In this document: one piece after another, positions 1-13,309 of the stretch | Layout of the letters: the number at the start of each line of letters is the position of its first letter | Position numbering within the stretch: position 1 is the stretch's first letter | NCBI GenBank assembly: GCA_009617715.1 | Contig: VTFK01000148.1 | Location: 248,001 to 312,000 of the forward strand | DNA: 64,000 nt | DNA from: Plectrocnemia conspersa | Lineage: Eukaryota; Arthropoda; Insecta; Trichoptera; Polycentropodidae | Reading direction: 5' to 3' | Made by a program: the position numbers and the translations under genes | Notes under the pieces: model-generated | The model's input: the letters and a program-made list of their open reading frames with translations, nothing else | What the model was told of the DNA's origin: nothing | Database searches by the model: none

Positions 1-3000
1 CAAATAATATATTGCAAATTTTCGAACATAAAACGAGTGCTTGTACTTCGAATATTCAGCACCGAATTTAAAATTTCTGATTTCACACACCAAATTTTTT
101 TGTCGTTGCTAATTGTATGACATCGGAAATATATAGCTTGTCATTTAATAAAATGCTATATCATAAAAAACGTATATAATGAAAAAGTTTAAATGCCATT
201 CAATGCCGTTTTGAAAGTTGCGGGAGGTCCCATAAGAAATATTTTCCCAATTTAAAAAAAATTCACATTGGTCACTGGACAGAGGACATACTGAACGAAG
301 GCAGTGCAGCGAAAAGACCTTCATCCGGTTTCAGACAGGTGTTGCATCTGTATGTAGGCTGGCACGGTGTGAACAGTGCCAAGATAGTGAACACCCACAC
401 TCACACATACAAACAATCGCCATGTATGACCTCAGCTCGTTCGCGTTATCAATCTCGTACTCCGAGTCCATCACCTTCACTTTCACTTCGCAGCACACGC
501 CATCACACTCCACACAACAATGCACATACGCCACGTTGTGGCCTCGTTTCGACAAATTCACTTTTTAGCATCTGCTCGTGAAACGCCCGGTCTTCTCTAC
601 ACTACTCTCGTATGCGTACGTATGTACATATATGTGTATGTGGTTATTCTCTAAAACCAGAGTTCACTTTCTCCGGTACATCGAGTCTCGTAAATATTGA
701 ACGCGGGCCACATCAGGGCCCGTCCTCGCCTCGGCCAAAAGAAGGTCATTCTTCTCTTGGAGTCGTGGACTTTCCAACGATTTGTCTCTATGAATCCTAC
801 AGATGAACTTTTGCCAACAATAAGCTCGTGTATTTACTCGAACAATATAAGTCAAATATGCGGCACGAACGTAGAGGCATAATAAAACAGTATTTTTTTT
901 ATTTAAAATAAAAAATATATTATTCAACAATTGTAATAAATAAAAAAAATGATGCAAATACTTAAAAAAAATAGTAAAACGATTCTACAAAAAGCTTAAA
1001 ATATATAGCATATATGCTATTTGATGTTAAATTATTATATTATAGAGTACCTTTCAGCATCGCCAAGAATATTTCAAATTCATTTAAATTTATACGATAT
1101 CTCTACAAGAGGAAGTACAGATTGTATCCTAGTGTATTTTTTTAAGAGCACTTTTTGAAGACCCTAAGTAGCGAGGTTGACAATCCATCAAAGCTAGAGA
1201 TTCGCGATCGCGTCCCCTATTTCTATGCATCACGACCAGGACGTCAGCGCTCGAGAACGCTTCTCTTATTTGAGCCATCAACTCAATGATGATTTTAGCG
1301 ATAGCAATAAGATACTGGAAAAAAGTATATAGGATGGTGCTCATCTATTTTAGTTGTACCCCAAAACTGTTTTTAAATATTTATTTGTATAAATATTTTT
1401 TATATATATTCGATCGTGACGCATTGGGGAAAACTGTCTAGTTGTAAGATACTATCAAGATAACATTAAAAATATTAATAAAAAAAACGTTCTTGACAGA
1501 ATATAAGTATATAAGTATTTCAGTAAGCATTCCAAAAAACACTACTTAACATTTTCCATAAAAAAAAAAAACATTTTTTTATCTTCAACGAGTTCTTCAG
1601 TAATATTAAAGAACGTCTTTTTTCATTTTTACCATATGCTAAGCATAAAAACAAGCTTCTTGATTCTAACTAGGATTTGCAATCGAATATTCGATAATTA
1701 AAAATGATCACCTGATTTTAAACCATATATATAACTAATTAATCAAATATTCATTTATACTACTAAATGAAATTTGAAAAAATCATATACAACACAGGAA
1801 GTCGTTTTTCTGTGTCTAGTTCCACTTCAAAATCCATAGTATTTATGTGCCTTTATTTTGTTTCGAAATTCGAGATAATAAGACGCTTCTTCATAACAAA
1901 AAATATTGCTATTACGCCTTCCAAAAACATTTGCAAATAAAATGTTTATTAACCGTATGTACTATGACCGAAATTCGCAGAATTCGTTCTTTCAACATTG
2001 AAGTTCGTATTAAGTTTTTGTATTTGTTGTTTCAGAACGCAAAGATTTGATTTCAATCGGTTGATTTATCTCTAGATGTTTAATTTATACACCTACAAAT
2101 TCACACAAAACAATCGCCGATACTTAAATTCGTTCCAAACATTATTAGCTATTGTATATACAATAAATTCGATAAAATGATCTGAAATCTGTTGATTTGA
2201 AAAATCTGAAATGACGACCCTGATCAAAAAAATTGTAATAATAAATTAATTATTGACACCTTTACTGATCAGTGATTCGCACAGCACTATGTTATGCATA
2301 TTTGATAAAATTTAAAAAATTCAATAATTATAAAAGTAATTAAATGCTTAATTAAAATAATTATAATCAAGCATAATTTTTTTAAATTAAATAATATTTT
2401 ACAAGCAAATAATATATTCCTATAACTTTGCTGAATCTAAATTATATATAATTTATATTTATGTCCTACTAAAAACTTACACATATATGTGTACTAAATT
2501 TTGTACCATCCGTTTAAATTTTTCATAGTTGTACTTTAAGACCCTAATGAAATTATAGTCACTTGACTACAAATATTTTCCGGACATCTCACCTCTATAA
2601 TGCAATATAAATGCCATGCATTCCGATATAAATTCAGAATTTTCTCAGCTGCACTATATAAGCCTAAGTAATATATATGTTTTTCTCCTGAAGCAAAATG
2701 TGCATTCATAGATTTTCGCTGATTCATCTTATTTATCTGTATTTTGATACTCTTTCTAAAGAACCAACTTGCTTGTAAATGTATCAATAATGACTATCTT
2801 AGACTAATACTATGAAATAGTATTCTTATATTATTTTAATTAGATTTTAACTATATGTATAATAATGTAACTAATAAATTGAAACCGTGTCAGATCACGT
2901 TACCTATAATTAGTTGTATTTATTCTGCATTTAAAGCACAGTAATATTTAATAAGTACTAATTTCTGTGAATAAACTTGTGATCTCATTTAACGTTTAGA

Positions 3001-6000
3001 AAAAATGTACGCTAATAAGATATGCGAATAGTTGCATGCGATCGTCAGTATTTTACTTTTACTTAGGCGCCGTTCAATGAACACTATCGCTTGACCAATA
3101 AAACACGTTTTATTGTTACGCTAACAGTAGCAATATGGAAAATTTCTTAAAGGCAACTGCATTGGTTGAAAAATAAACAGGTATTAGTGATGAATCTTTC
3201 AAAAGTGTAATTCCGTATCCTTGACACTTTGACATTTCCTTATCGAGTGAATAACAAGTTTACATCGCGATTTTTTTCTAGTTATGTCGTATCGTGACTG
3301 AACTATTTTCATATACAAAATTTACCGTGAGAAAAGCATTGTCTCAATCTATGTGAATTCAGGGAATTAAACTACTCAAAATAAAATTGCTCGTTTACGA
3401 AACTGAGATAATATTATTTATTACGCTAAAAATATTAAAGATTAATTTGTTTATACTATATTCTATTAAACTAAATACAATGAAACCTCTCATTCTATTC
3501 AAATACAATCAAAATAATTTAGTTAGATTTGACTTGATAAACGAGCAATACAAGCAGTACGTATTGCGTCTTTTTCTCCCCAATTGAGCTGATGATTATT
3601 CTCGATAGTGGCTAATTTTTCTTGCAGTGAAAACATTTTTCACTTAAAAGATTGTTGGTTATGCTTCTGCTTATCTAGATCTATAAGACGATGTATTGGA
3701 TGAATTCGAGTTTAGCTTCAAAGTAACTAAAGAAGACCCAGAGAACCCTTAATTTTGCTTGCGGAAAGCTGTAGTCTTACTGCATTGGTGGGCTTATATA
3801 AACGAGACCCGAATTGTCGATAAATTGTGTCCTTTGGGAAGAATATGGGACTGGAGTTGAATGAGTACAATATTCAAAAGCTAGTGAAGAAACATGGCAA
3901 CGAACAACTAATAGATCCGCATCGCGAGCAACAACACGAAATCTGAAGAGGTGGAGAAAAAGGCTGAGAAAACCCTAACTTCAAATCTGTAAAATGTGAA
4001 AGCACCACCCGAGTAAGACTATATCACTGCAAGCCATGAATATATTAAATTTAAATACAATGCCATATTTTCGCGAAGTTTAAGTGAAACCAAGTGTCAA
4101 TAATATTTCATTGAGCTATTACTAATAGACAGCAGTGCTTCCGATATGAATAATTGATAAATTCAATTACTTTATAATAAAAAAATATACGTGTACTTTG
4201 CAGGAATCTATTTTATAAATTCTCATTATTTCTGATAGAGAATCGGAATTATACTCGAAAATCGTTTTATTGTAGTTTTATTTATTAGATGTTTATCAGA
4301 TGTTATTTAAAAAAGTATATTTATCAGAATTTTATACTTTATCTTTGTATTAAAACAAAGCTTTTTATTTAGCATAAATAATATGTTTCTTCATTATTTT
4401 TATTATACTCATAGTATTTTAAGTAAACACTAGATTGAATAAGGACAATACAAATTATTACGAGCTGATGTATCAAAGTTTTTCTGGTGACTATATACAA
4501 TATTAAAATTGTGATTCACAAGTATTTATATTCAACTTATAAAACTTTACTTGTCATATAATACATAATGTCCTTCAATGTCGCCAGAATTTTAATTAAT
4601 GAATGAAAATATTATAAGCATGAGGTGTACAAATCTAAACCAAGTAATAAGAATAAACTAAAATAATACAATTAATAAAGTAATAAACGTAGTGTTGCTC
4701 ATGAAAACTAATAATATAAAATAATACAACTCTATGGTGAAAATATAATTAATATTAATATTTTAATGTAGCAATATTTTTGCCTCACAAAAAATATTAT
4801 TATGCATGCATATAATACATATATCATTGATAAATGCAATAGTATCGGCCTTTAGAATGCAACTGATATTTTACATAACATCGAGTAGTAGTAGTACTAG
4901 TTTTAAAAGTTTACCAGTCTTCTTGGTTTCCATCTGACATTTAAGATTGCGTCTACTACCTTGAACAAAAGATGTTTCGTTGTTAGCAAATATGTATACA
5001 CTTTGCGTTGCGCAACCGCATTTATATTGTATAATACATTCATAATATTTTTATCAGTCCTTTCTTCAGATTAGCTGAGTTTTCTTTCATAAAACAAAAA
5101 AATAGTATTATATCTCTAAATTGTTTATATTTATAATTATAGCATATAATGAAATGCTCACTAATTAAAAAATAAAAATATCAATATATGCTTTGATAAG
5201 AGCTCAGACCATTGCGCCACAATTATTACTTCACTGTCACAAGCATTTCAGGTGAACACCTCTATATAATATACATACATAATAAGTGCGCAAATATTTG
5301 TGAACCAATATATATGTATCAAATTTCTCCTTCATGCTCGAACGCGGCAATTACTAGTACTCTCGTAACCGTTTATTATATTCCGAGTGTATAATCACCT
5401 ATTCTAATAATATTCATACACCTAAGCTATGTCTAAAAATATATGTGATATAATATGCAATATATGTGTATATACATACATATATATTATTTTTAAATTC
5501 TAAAAACGATTTATTCAACACGTTACTTAGCTTTTTATGATGAGAGGGCGCGTCTTTTCTTACTCGAATCTCGATTGTTGGTGTCTGTCATCTTGGGCGT
5601 AATATTGACCATATCTCAGCCGCCACTAACCCTTGAACTGCATTGTCCTTGACTCGATCTTGTGTTTTATTATTTTTTCGTTTGTTTGTTACTAAGAGAA
5701 AAACAAATGCATTTATTTTCAAATTAGTTTGAATGCATTTATATATATTTGAATATTATTCAAATTTAAATTAGTTTGTTTTATAACCTTTTAATCAATT
5801 ATCCGAAAATTCTTTCGCATCAACCTAGAGGTAATATTCATATTTTTATAATAATATAAATAATATCATCTCATCGATTTTAAAATAGTCAAGCAGCTTA
5901 TGGACCTTCCTGTATGTATTATATATAAAACAATATTAGTTTCATATAAATATATACTATACACTTCACGGTAGTTTTTCAATTACATCGATTTGTTATT

Positions 6001-6690
6001 AAATAATTGTGCCATATTTAACAATTCTTTCTCATTATTAAGTGGTGCTCTTACAGATACAGCTTATTTTAAATGACCACTGAGTATTGCAATGTTTCTT
6101 TAAAGACACATATATTTGACAGTACCAGTAAATACCACCATTCTTGCCACTCAAACAAAAATATGCAAATTCATTCACTTAATAGTCTGAAATATTTAAT
6201 ATCAAAATCCTTGTTTTGATTCGATAAAATCAATGAACCTTTTTTCGATGGAATCAAGTTTTTCAGATCAGATTTTCTTGATCCTAAAAAAACATTTTTA
6301 CATCAAAATTTTTTATTTATGTATTTATATTAAAACCCATCCAGACATTCACTCTTTCGACTCAATATAGCAGCTATTATATTATACCAAAATATGTTGA
6401 TAAAAACTTTGATTCATTTCCGTATAAATAAATAAAACACCACCTTTCTCACATACTTTTATTGTAAATTTTGCTTAACACTTTTTCACAAGTCTCTTCA
6501 TAATAAAATATGTAAAAGTTCTGAATTTCGTTTACTCACAATCTTATTGGCACACCCATTTTCAATTTTATCTTAGTCCACAATTACCAATATTGTTGAT
6601 ATAACAAAAAAGTGAGAAAGCGGACCTTTAATAAGCAATGAGATATACATAATCATAATATTGGATGTCTCTGGTTCTGATTTGGATGGA
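1..6690. other. AT-rich region with no supportable gene
   Basis: The block at 290-860 is richer in GC and contains short opposed open frames (331-561 minus, 339-581 plus) with no recognisable domain. A second GC-richer block lies at 1140-1345. At 3794 a TATA-like tatataaa precedes an ATG at 3848 that opens a 33-codon frame. None has convincing splice structure. The rest is AT-rich with no feature I can name. Confidence 0.4.
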
Positions 6691-6894
6691 TTATTCCTTG
6701 CATAAAGAGCAGGCTTTCATCGAGCACCTGTTATACATTTCGAATTGTGTTCGAGGCTGGCTAGATTTCGGGTTCTTGGTATAATACAAACCGATCATGC
6801 ACGTATGCTCATTATCATTCCTCACAGATATCGAGTGGCGAGCGTTCTTGGTGTCGCATTTCTCGAGAGCGCGTTACTGGATCAAGGTCCGGAC

Positions 6895-6998
6895 AGGAAT
6901 TTGCTCGGTTCGATCTCTATACTTGAGACGATTCAACTCTTGCCTCTTCGAATGCCTCGTTCGCATCCTTGCCACCGAACAGCTTTTGAAAAGCGTCT
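6895..6998 (-). other. Possible isolated exon, low confidence
   Basis: On the minus strand an acceptor-like attttaag precedes an open stretch that reads AFQKLFGGKDANEAFEEARV, then ESSQ and a GTATAG donor. GC content is exon-like compared with the flanks. No partner exon was found and I recognise no family. A plus-strand frame over the same DNA (6745-7038) is equally unrecognised. Confidence 0.2.
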
Positions 6999-7039
6999 TA
7001 AAATGACACAGATCCAAAATAACTTGAAGTTTAATTAAC

Positions 7040-10000
7040 ATCTTTCGCTTAAATGCTTATAATATTTTATCTATAAATACACTATTTATGTAAAAACTAT
7101 TCCTTTTAGTCTTCCATTAAAAAAAATATTGCCTGTTGATAATTAAAATGAGAATTACAAAACTAAAAATTAATTAGACTTTGGAAAAACGAGCAAAATT
7201 AGACCTAAATTATTTAGATATCAATTTATTTGGAAATATATAAGTATATTTTAAAAAAAAGATTTGAAATAATTGATTTTGCTTTAAAATATAATAAAAT
7301 AAATAATTTATTTTATATTTTGATTTAAAAAATTTTTTTACAATATAAAATATTACAGTATTTTAAGCTTGAGTTCTAGGAGCTAAATGAAATTAAAAAA
7401 TATAATTATAAAAAAAAATAAAAAAAAAGTATTGTGTATTGTTGTAATGCTTCTTAATCTAATTAGTATTATATTATACTAGCTTATAGTTTTTTGTTGT
7501 CGCTATAATTGATTTTATCGCATTATTATTCTGCTAAACCAAAAGTTTGATAACAAAGTTAAAATATATGCACCTGTCATTATCTATTAACAGTAATGCA
7601 GCGATTACGATTTTGCAATATTTATTTGCGCATATTTAAATTAATGAATTTTGCTGAAAGGTTCAAAACATTAACAGAATTAACAATATCTAAAAGATAA
7701 TAAAAATCTAACCTATCTAAGTAAAATAAAGATTTATAATCTTCTCATTATTTATTAATCATCAATAAAGGCATCCCAAAAATTAAAGTAATTCTTTAAA
7801 ATCACTCCCTCACTACTGAGGATCATGATTATAAAAATAATAAATAAGTAAAAATATATTAAAAATAAATAAATAGATATAAAAGTATACACTAAAGCAG
7901 CAAATAAGATTGCATTATTTAGCGGAACTACAATTAAACACTAGGAAGAAAAAAATATCCTTTCTATTTATTAGCACATTTTTTACATTGCAATGTGTTG
8001 CTTAAAAAATAAGTAATAAAGTTACACTATCAAAATATAACGTATTTATAATTACATTATTCAGTCAGTCACAAAATATACGTAACAAACGTATTTATAT
8101 ATTTATTTATTAAAAATGTTTAGATATTCTTTACTTATTAAATATATATTTTCCAATTTTGGCAGATATGAGAATCTTATAAACTATTTACTATATTTTA
8201 TTTTAATATCATATATAACCGAAATACGTACATAAAATGATTTTATTTTAAAATAAGCATTAATGAAATTGATATATGTATTATTATTATTATTAATAAT
8301 ATAAAGTTTATGGCAAAACTTTCGCACAATCTGGCCTTGCATTGGCTCAGACTTTCACTGCATCCAAAAGTGTATTTTTAATGCTTGTACAGCTTTACGA
8401 CACTGTTGTGCGAAAAGAAAAAAAGCGATAAGATGATGTGTAATAAGAATGCGGTTATCCTTGGCATTTCTGCATTTTTGGACGACCGAATAAGATTTTA
8501 TGTCGAATCGAAAAACACTTATACATACAATGATATTAAAAATAAAAATAAAATAATTGTTTGTCTGACACTTTATAAATTATATTTGCTTTTAACCATA
8601 TATTTATGCTACCTGGAATCAATCAATTGTATTATTTATTTATATGTATAGATATAAAACAAATTTTCATTCTCAGATATATAGATAGAATTACATTAAA
8701 TAAAGACAGTCCACGATGCAAAATCCAGACAATTTTTTTCATGAGTAAAAAGTTAATTACACTATTAATATTAATAAATGTTTTTTATTTCTCGAGAAAT
8801 TGCTATTCTTATTTTAACTCCCCGAGAAATTTTGATCAATAAAAAATATATATGTAATATATAGTATGTGATTATAATAATGCAGTATATTATTATCAAT
8901 ATCTTTATATTATTGAATGATCGTTGAAATAATAGACTTGTTATAATGGATACGAATAATCGAAGATCAATCTACTTCAATTGATTACAGAGCGTTGAGT
9001 TACGAAGGAATTTCAAGAATCGTAGAGAAAATTGTCAATAACAGCTGTTACAACTTTACATTTTTCATATTTCGAACAATATAAATATTCTTTGAATTAT
9101 TAAAAAACCGATATTTAAGTTCGCTAACAGGCAAATTTTATAGCTCTATGGAAAGTTCCCATACATTTTTGCAATCTGTCGATTTTCACGCAAAGCGGTT
9201 TCTTCTTATATAATTATTAATCTAGTGCTTAGTTAACCAAAACAAAGATTAAATACTTGCATATTTTCGAACATCCGGCACAAATCATCATTTCATATGC
9301 ATTAGTATAAAAAATTCGTGAAATTTTTTAACAAAAATATTGATGAAAATTCACAATAAATCAGCGAATTTTTCTAGAAATGAGATTTTTCAATTTGGCA
9401 TTTTCTCGAGATTCTTATTAATTAAAATCATGTCGTAATTTTTTGTCGCTTTTTTTTTATACATCAACACTCCCAAATCATTTATAACTTTAAAATGAAA
9501 AGCTCTATATTTTTATTCTACGATCAAAGACATATATTTATATGAATAAATAAATTAGACCCAGTGTTGGTTAGGTTGTCTTTCTTTGCAATTCTTTGTT
9601 GTAATGTTGTATAAAATATTAACGTCATGCAATTTTTCTGTACGCTACGGAATTTATACATACATATAAGATGTTGCTCAATTGCAAACATGACCTTTTT
9701 CAAAGCACGTAGCACTTAAGCGGTCAACTTTTGAATCAAACAATTAAATGACATAAATAAACATCGACGCCTAGACGCGCTAAAGCGGTTAAAAAATGAA
9801 AGTTTAGCTCTTTCTTTAATTAAAATAATAACGTATGTGAATAAGTTTTGTAATGTTTTCAATTTAAATTTGCATCTCATCAAAATTGTTATTTTTTATC
9901 GAAAATCACTAAAAATTAATTTATAAAATATTCGTGACGTAGAAGATTAACAATATTAGATAACAAGTGACATAATAGTATGTTTCTATAAATGCCAAAA

Positions 10001-13000
10001 TCCTTGGTTTTCACAATCCAAAAACAATGCTAGATTGTATCATTCGGTTTAATAAATGACAAATATAATGCTATCTGAGACAATATGCCAATTCACAAAT
10101 AATACAATTGCTCAATATACTACGTATTTTATACACAAATTGCCGTGTTTTTCGCATCATTAAATATTTTACGACACACCGTGAGAATTTTATCAAATCA
10201 TAAAGACTAGGATTTGGTTGCTAATATTATAATAGGCACATTCAAAAGTTAACTGCCTAATATGTATTTGACAATTACAATAAAAATACCGTAAAATAGT
10301 AAGCAATTTATTTAAATATTAACTTTATTTTAGTCCATTCTTGATTTTTTTCTCAAATAAAAAAATTCATATAAAATATTTTGTCAGAGTCGAAATTAAA
10401 ACATTGAAAACTACTGTTATGTTATGGTATACCGTACTATTCTATATGACATAATCGTTCAAATATGAAGGTAAACTATTTTCATAATCCTAAATTTGTA
10501 TACATTACGAAAATTTAGAAGGAATTTTCAACAATTTTTTTGTGAAAAAAAATTAAATTTCTAACGAATATTTTTACCAATTATCAACAAGCTACACAGT
10601 AACAATACAATGAGTACCTAATAACTTTACTGTGACAAGTAAACTTAATTTGTTCAGTTGTGTAAGAATAATGCAACACACGTAAAATGTATTTTCGTTC
10701 TTTTCTTTTCCATTGCATCACATATAAACAAGATGTGTGACACTTTCGGAACACCCAGTGAAAGTGAAAATCGAATAAAATCCGTAGATGTACATGGCAA
10801 TATCATCTTCGGCGAATAATGCACAATCCGTGATGAATCGCCAATGTTGTTTTCACTGGAAATATTCCAATTCGTGTGAAATCTCTACCAATACGGCCAC
10901 GCCTCATTCAGTTGCAGGCCAGTTGTGTCAAACATTTTTGTTTTTAATTACACACACGATCATCTCACGATTGTGTGTTGTATGTGGAAGATTTAATAAA
11001 ACAATTCCCGAATCAAATACGAAAATAAGAAAGTCGATTCATACTTTTTTTTTAAATTCAGTTAAACAATAAAGATTTCTTTATTATTATTATTACACTC
11101 AATGATTCATTAGTAATTTTATATTAAATAAAATCCATAAAAATCCACAGAAAGATTTTCATGATATTGTCTCATTATGTATATATTATGTTGCTTGCTT
11201 CATATTATATTAGACTATGATATGCTTGCATTAAAAAAAAAATGATTTGTATATTATATCATTTCAATCATTCAATCTGCATTCTGCAGTACTATCAATA
11301 AATAAAAAAATCACTGTAGCTTTGAAATCAACTCATAATGTCTGTGTCAATAATGTTGTTATGAAGTTTTATGCTAGCATAAAACATCTTTAGATGTTGA
11401 ATGCCGGAAACTAAAAATAATGGTACAAGTTCATGAAAACTACTTATAAGTTTATTGGTCGTTTTGATTTTTAACCGTTTATGTCTACGAAACAAACGAC
11501 TCAATTTGTATTCATATACGACTATACCTCGCTGATTTACCGTCCAATATAAATAGCTAAACAACGGTAACCGATTGGAATTTACAACCGTACGTTTAGC
11601 TAAAATCCATAATAATGCTGGATAATAAGGCGAGAAAAGAATGTCTAGGTCAAACCGGAGAACACTTTCAAATGATACCTGCGCGTATAGAAAATGAAAG
11701 TGGTCAGCCCGGTTGTGCTAATATGACTGAGGAAAAATGTCCACGCTCGGGTAATATGCTCATTAAATCCGAGTACAGTGAGACTCGGTTATTAATATGA
11801 CGACGGTCATTTTTAGCAATAATACTTTTTCTTTAATAGCCGAGGTCAATTACTTAAAAACACGATAGACCGTTGGTGTGAGAAAGACTGTCTGTCGTAT
11901 TTTAAATAGCTGAATAATAAATTATTTTTATTCTAAATCTTTGCCAACTGTTCAAAGTTTTGTGACAATGCGTCTAAAAAGACTAGGATGTATGGATGGT
12001 AGAACAGAATTATAACATAGCTTGGTATTCAAGAAAGTTTTTTAGTGTTATGCATATAATAAATTAACTAGTTTTTTAGATATATGTCAATATTTAGACG
12101 ATGAAAAATAAGTGTTATGCTACACGTTTACATCAACAATTAAATTAATATTTTATAATAAAATACAGTAATTAAGTTATTCAAATAGTCAAAAAAAAAG
12201 TCTGCACGTTGTCATTACCCTAGGACTAAAATAGCAAAGAGTTATTAATAATATTTTTATTTAGATAAAAACATAATAATAAACAAACATATCGATAACC
12301 AGATAAATTGCAAAGAACTAGATAGAAAATAATAAATACTATATAGAATATAAATATATATTTTTTTTAACAGATTCCATGATGATATTTAATATTAGGT
12401 AAAGAATACGACCTTCGTATTAAATTGTAAAATAGTCAAAACCGTATTGTTAGCTTGAAGAACAATCGCCTTTGATATTTTCAGCACTTTTTACAATCAG
12501 AAATTTATCTGAAAGCGTTGCGCAATTGCAAAATCATGATATGTACGTATATGGGAAAAACAGCTGGGAAAATTCTACATAGATATACATACATATAAAT
12601 GTATTTATTAGTCACAATCGTCGACCTGCTTTCGGCGTGGCTTATTGTTGAAAAATTCACTTGCATTTTACGTAGGAAGCCGTGGCATGTCTTGCTTAAA
12701 TTTTTGCGTGGGTAAAAAGAAAGATTGTTCTTAGTTGAATCATGTTGGAAAACAATACAAGTCCGTGTTTAAATATGTTATCAAATTACAAAGTTTTTAT
12801 TTTATTATATTAGATAATTTAAATAAAACAAATATAAAAAAATCACAACTGTATAATCATATAATATACCTCTTTTTAAAATTAAAAATCATTCATATTT
12901 TACTTCTTCTTACCTTGATGATAATTTCCAAGTATTCTTTCCTAGATGAAACACTTATTCGGCTTCTTCTTTTTTTCGCTTAATTTTTTACCTTTTATTA
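7040..13000. other. AT-rich intergenic DNA
   Basis: There are long A/T tracts and a small (TTA)n run near 8281-8300. At 11615-11800 a 61-codon open frame follows a TATA-like atataaatag at about 11546; it lacks any recognised domain. Nothing else can be supported. Confidence 0.35.
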
Positions 13001-13002
13001 CC

Positions 13003-13210
13003 ATTATTGTGGCATTTCGGACCTCGAATCATATGTCTGAGATACTCCATCAGCTTATATCTGGGAGACCCAGAGTTTAGTCATTGGACACCCTCTTAAT
13101 CCATGGAACTTTTAGCATACGCCTATAAATCCACATTTCAAACGTTTCTAGTATATGAATTATATTATCCAGATAAGTCCAGCATAAGTCCAAAAGAATT
13201 TGAATATTTT
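13003..13210 (-). pseudogene. LINE reverse-transcriptase C-terminal fragment
   Basis: On the minus strand a frame reads FEMWIYRRMLKVPWIKRVSN, the conserved region after the reverse transcriptase domain of many insect non-LTR elements, followed by a broken continuation. It carries stops and no start. The plus-strand landmark tttagcatacgcctataaat recurs at 54.9 kb, showing the same family there. Confidence 0.65.
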
Positions 13211-13309
13211 CAGCCCGATCTTCCCCAACGCATATAACTGCTGATTTGTCTTACATCTCCCTCTTCTCTGTCATCTATCTCGATAGAACTTATGCTCTGT
13301 ATAAAATGT

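Noticed and set aside
331..581. Opposed 76- and 80-codon frames near the left edge
   Set aside because: No domain, poor codon pattern and no splice or promoter support.
3690..4010. Possible decayed coding sequence with readable stretches such as EFEFSFKVTKEDPENP
   Set aside because: No family recognised and stops are frequent; too weak to list as a pseudogene.
10440..10475. ATG AAG followed by a GTAAAC donor as the missing first exon of the 18.7-kb gene
   Set aside because: The phase is wrong: it ends on a full codon while the exon at 18691 needs two preceding bases of a split codon.
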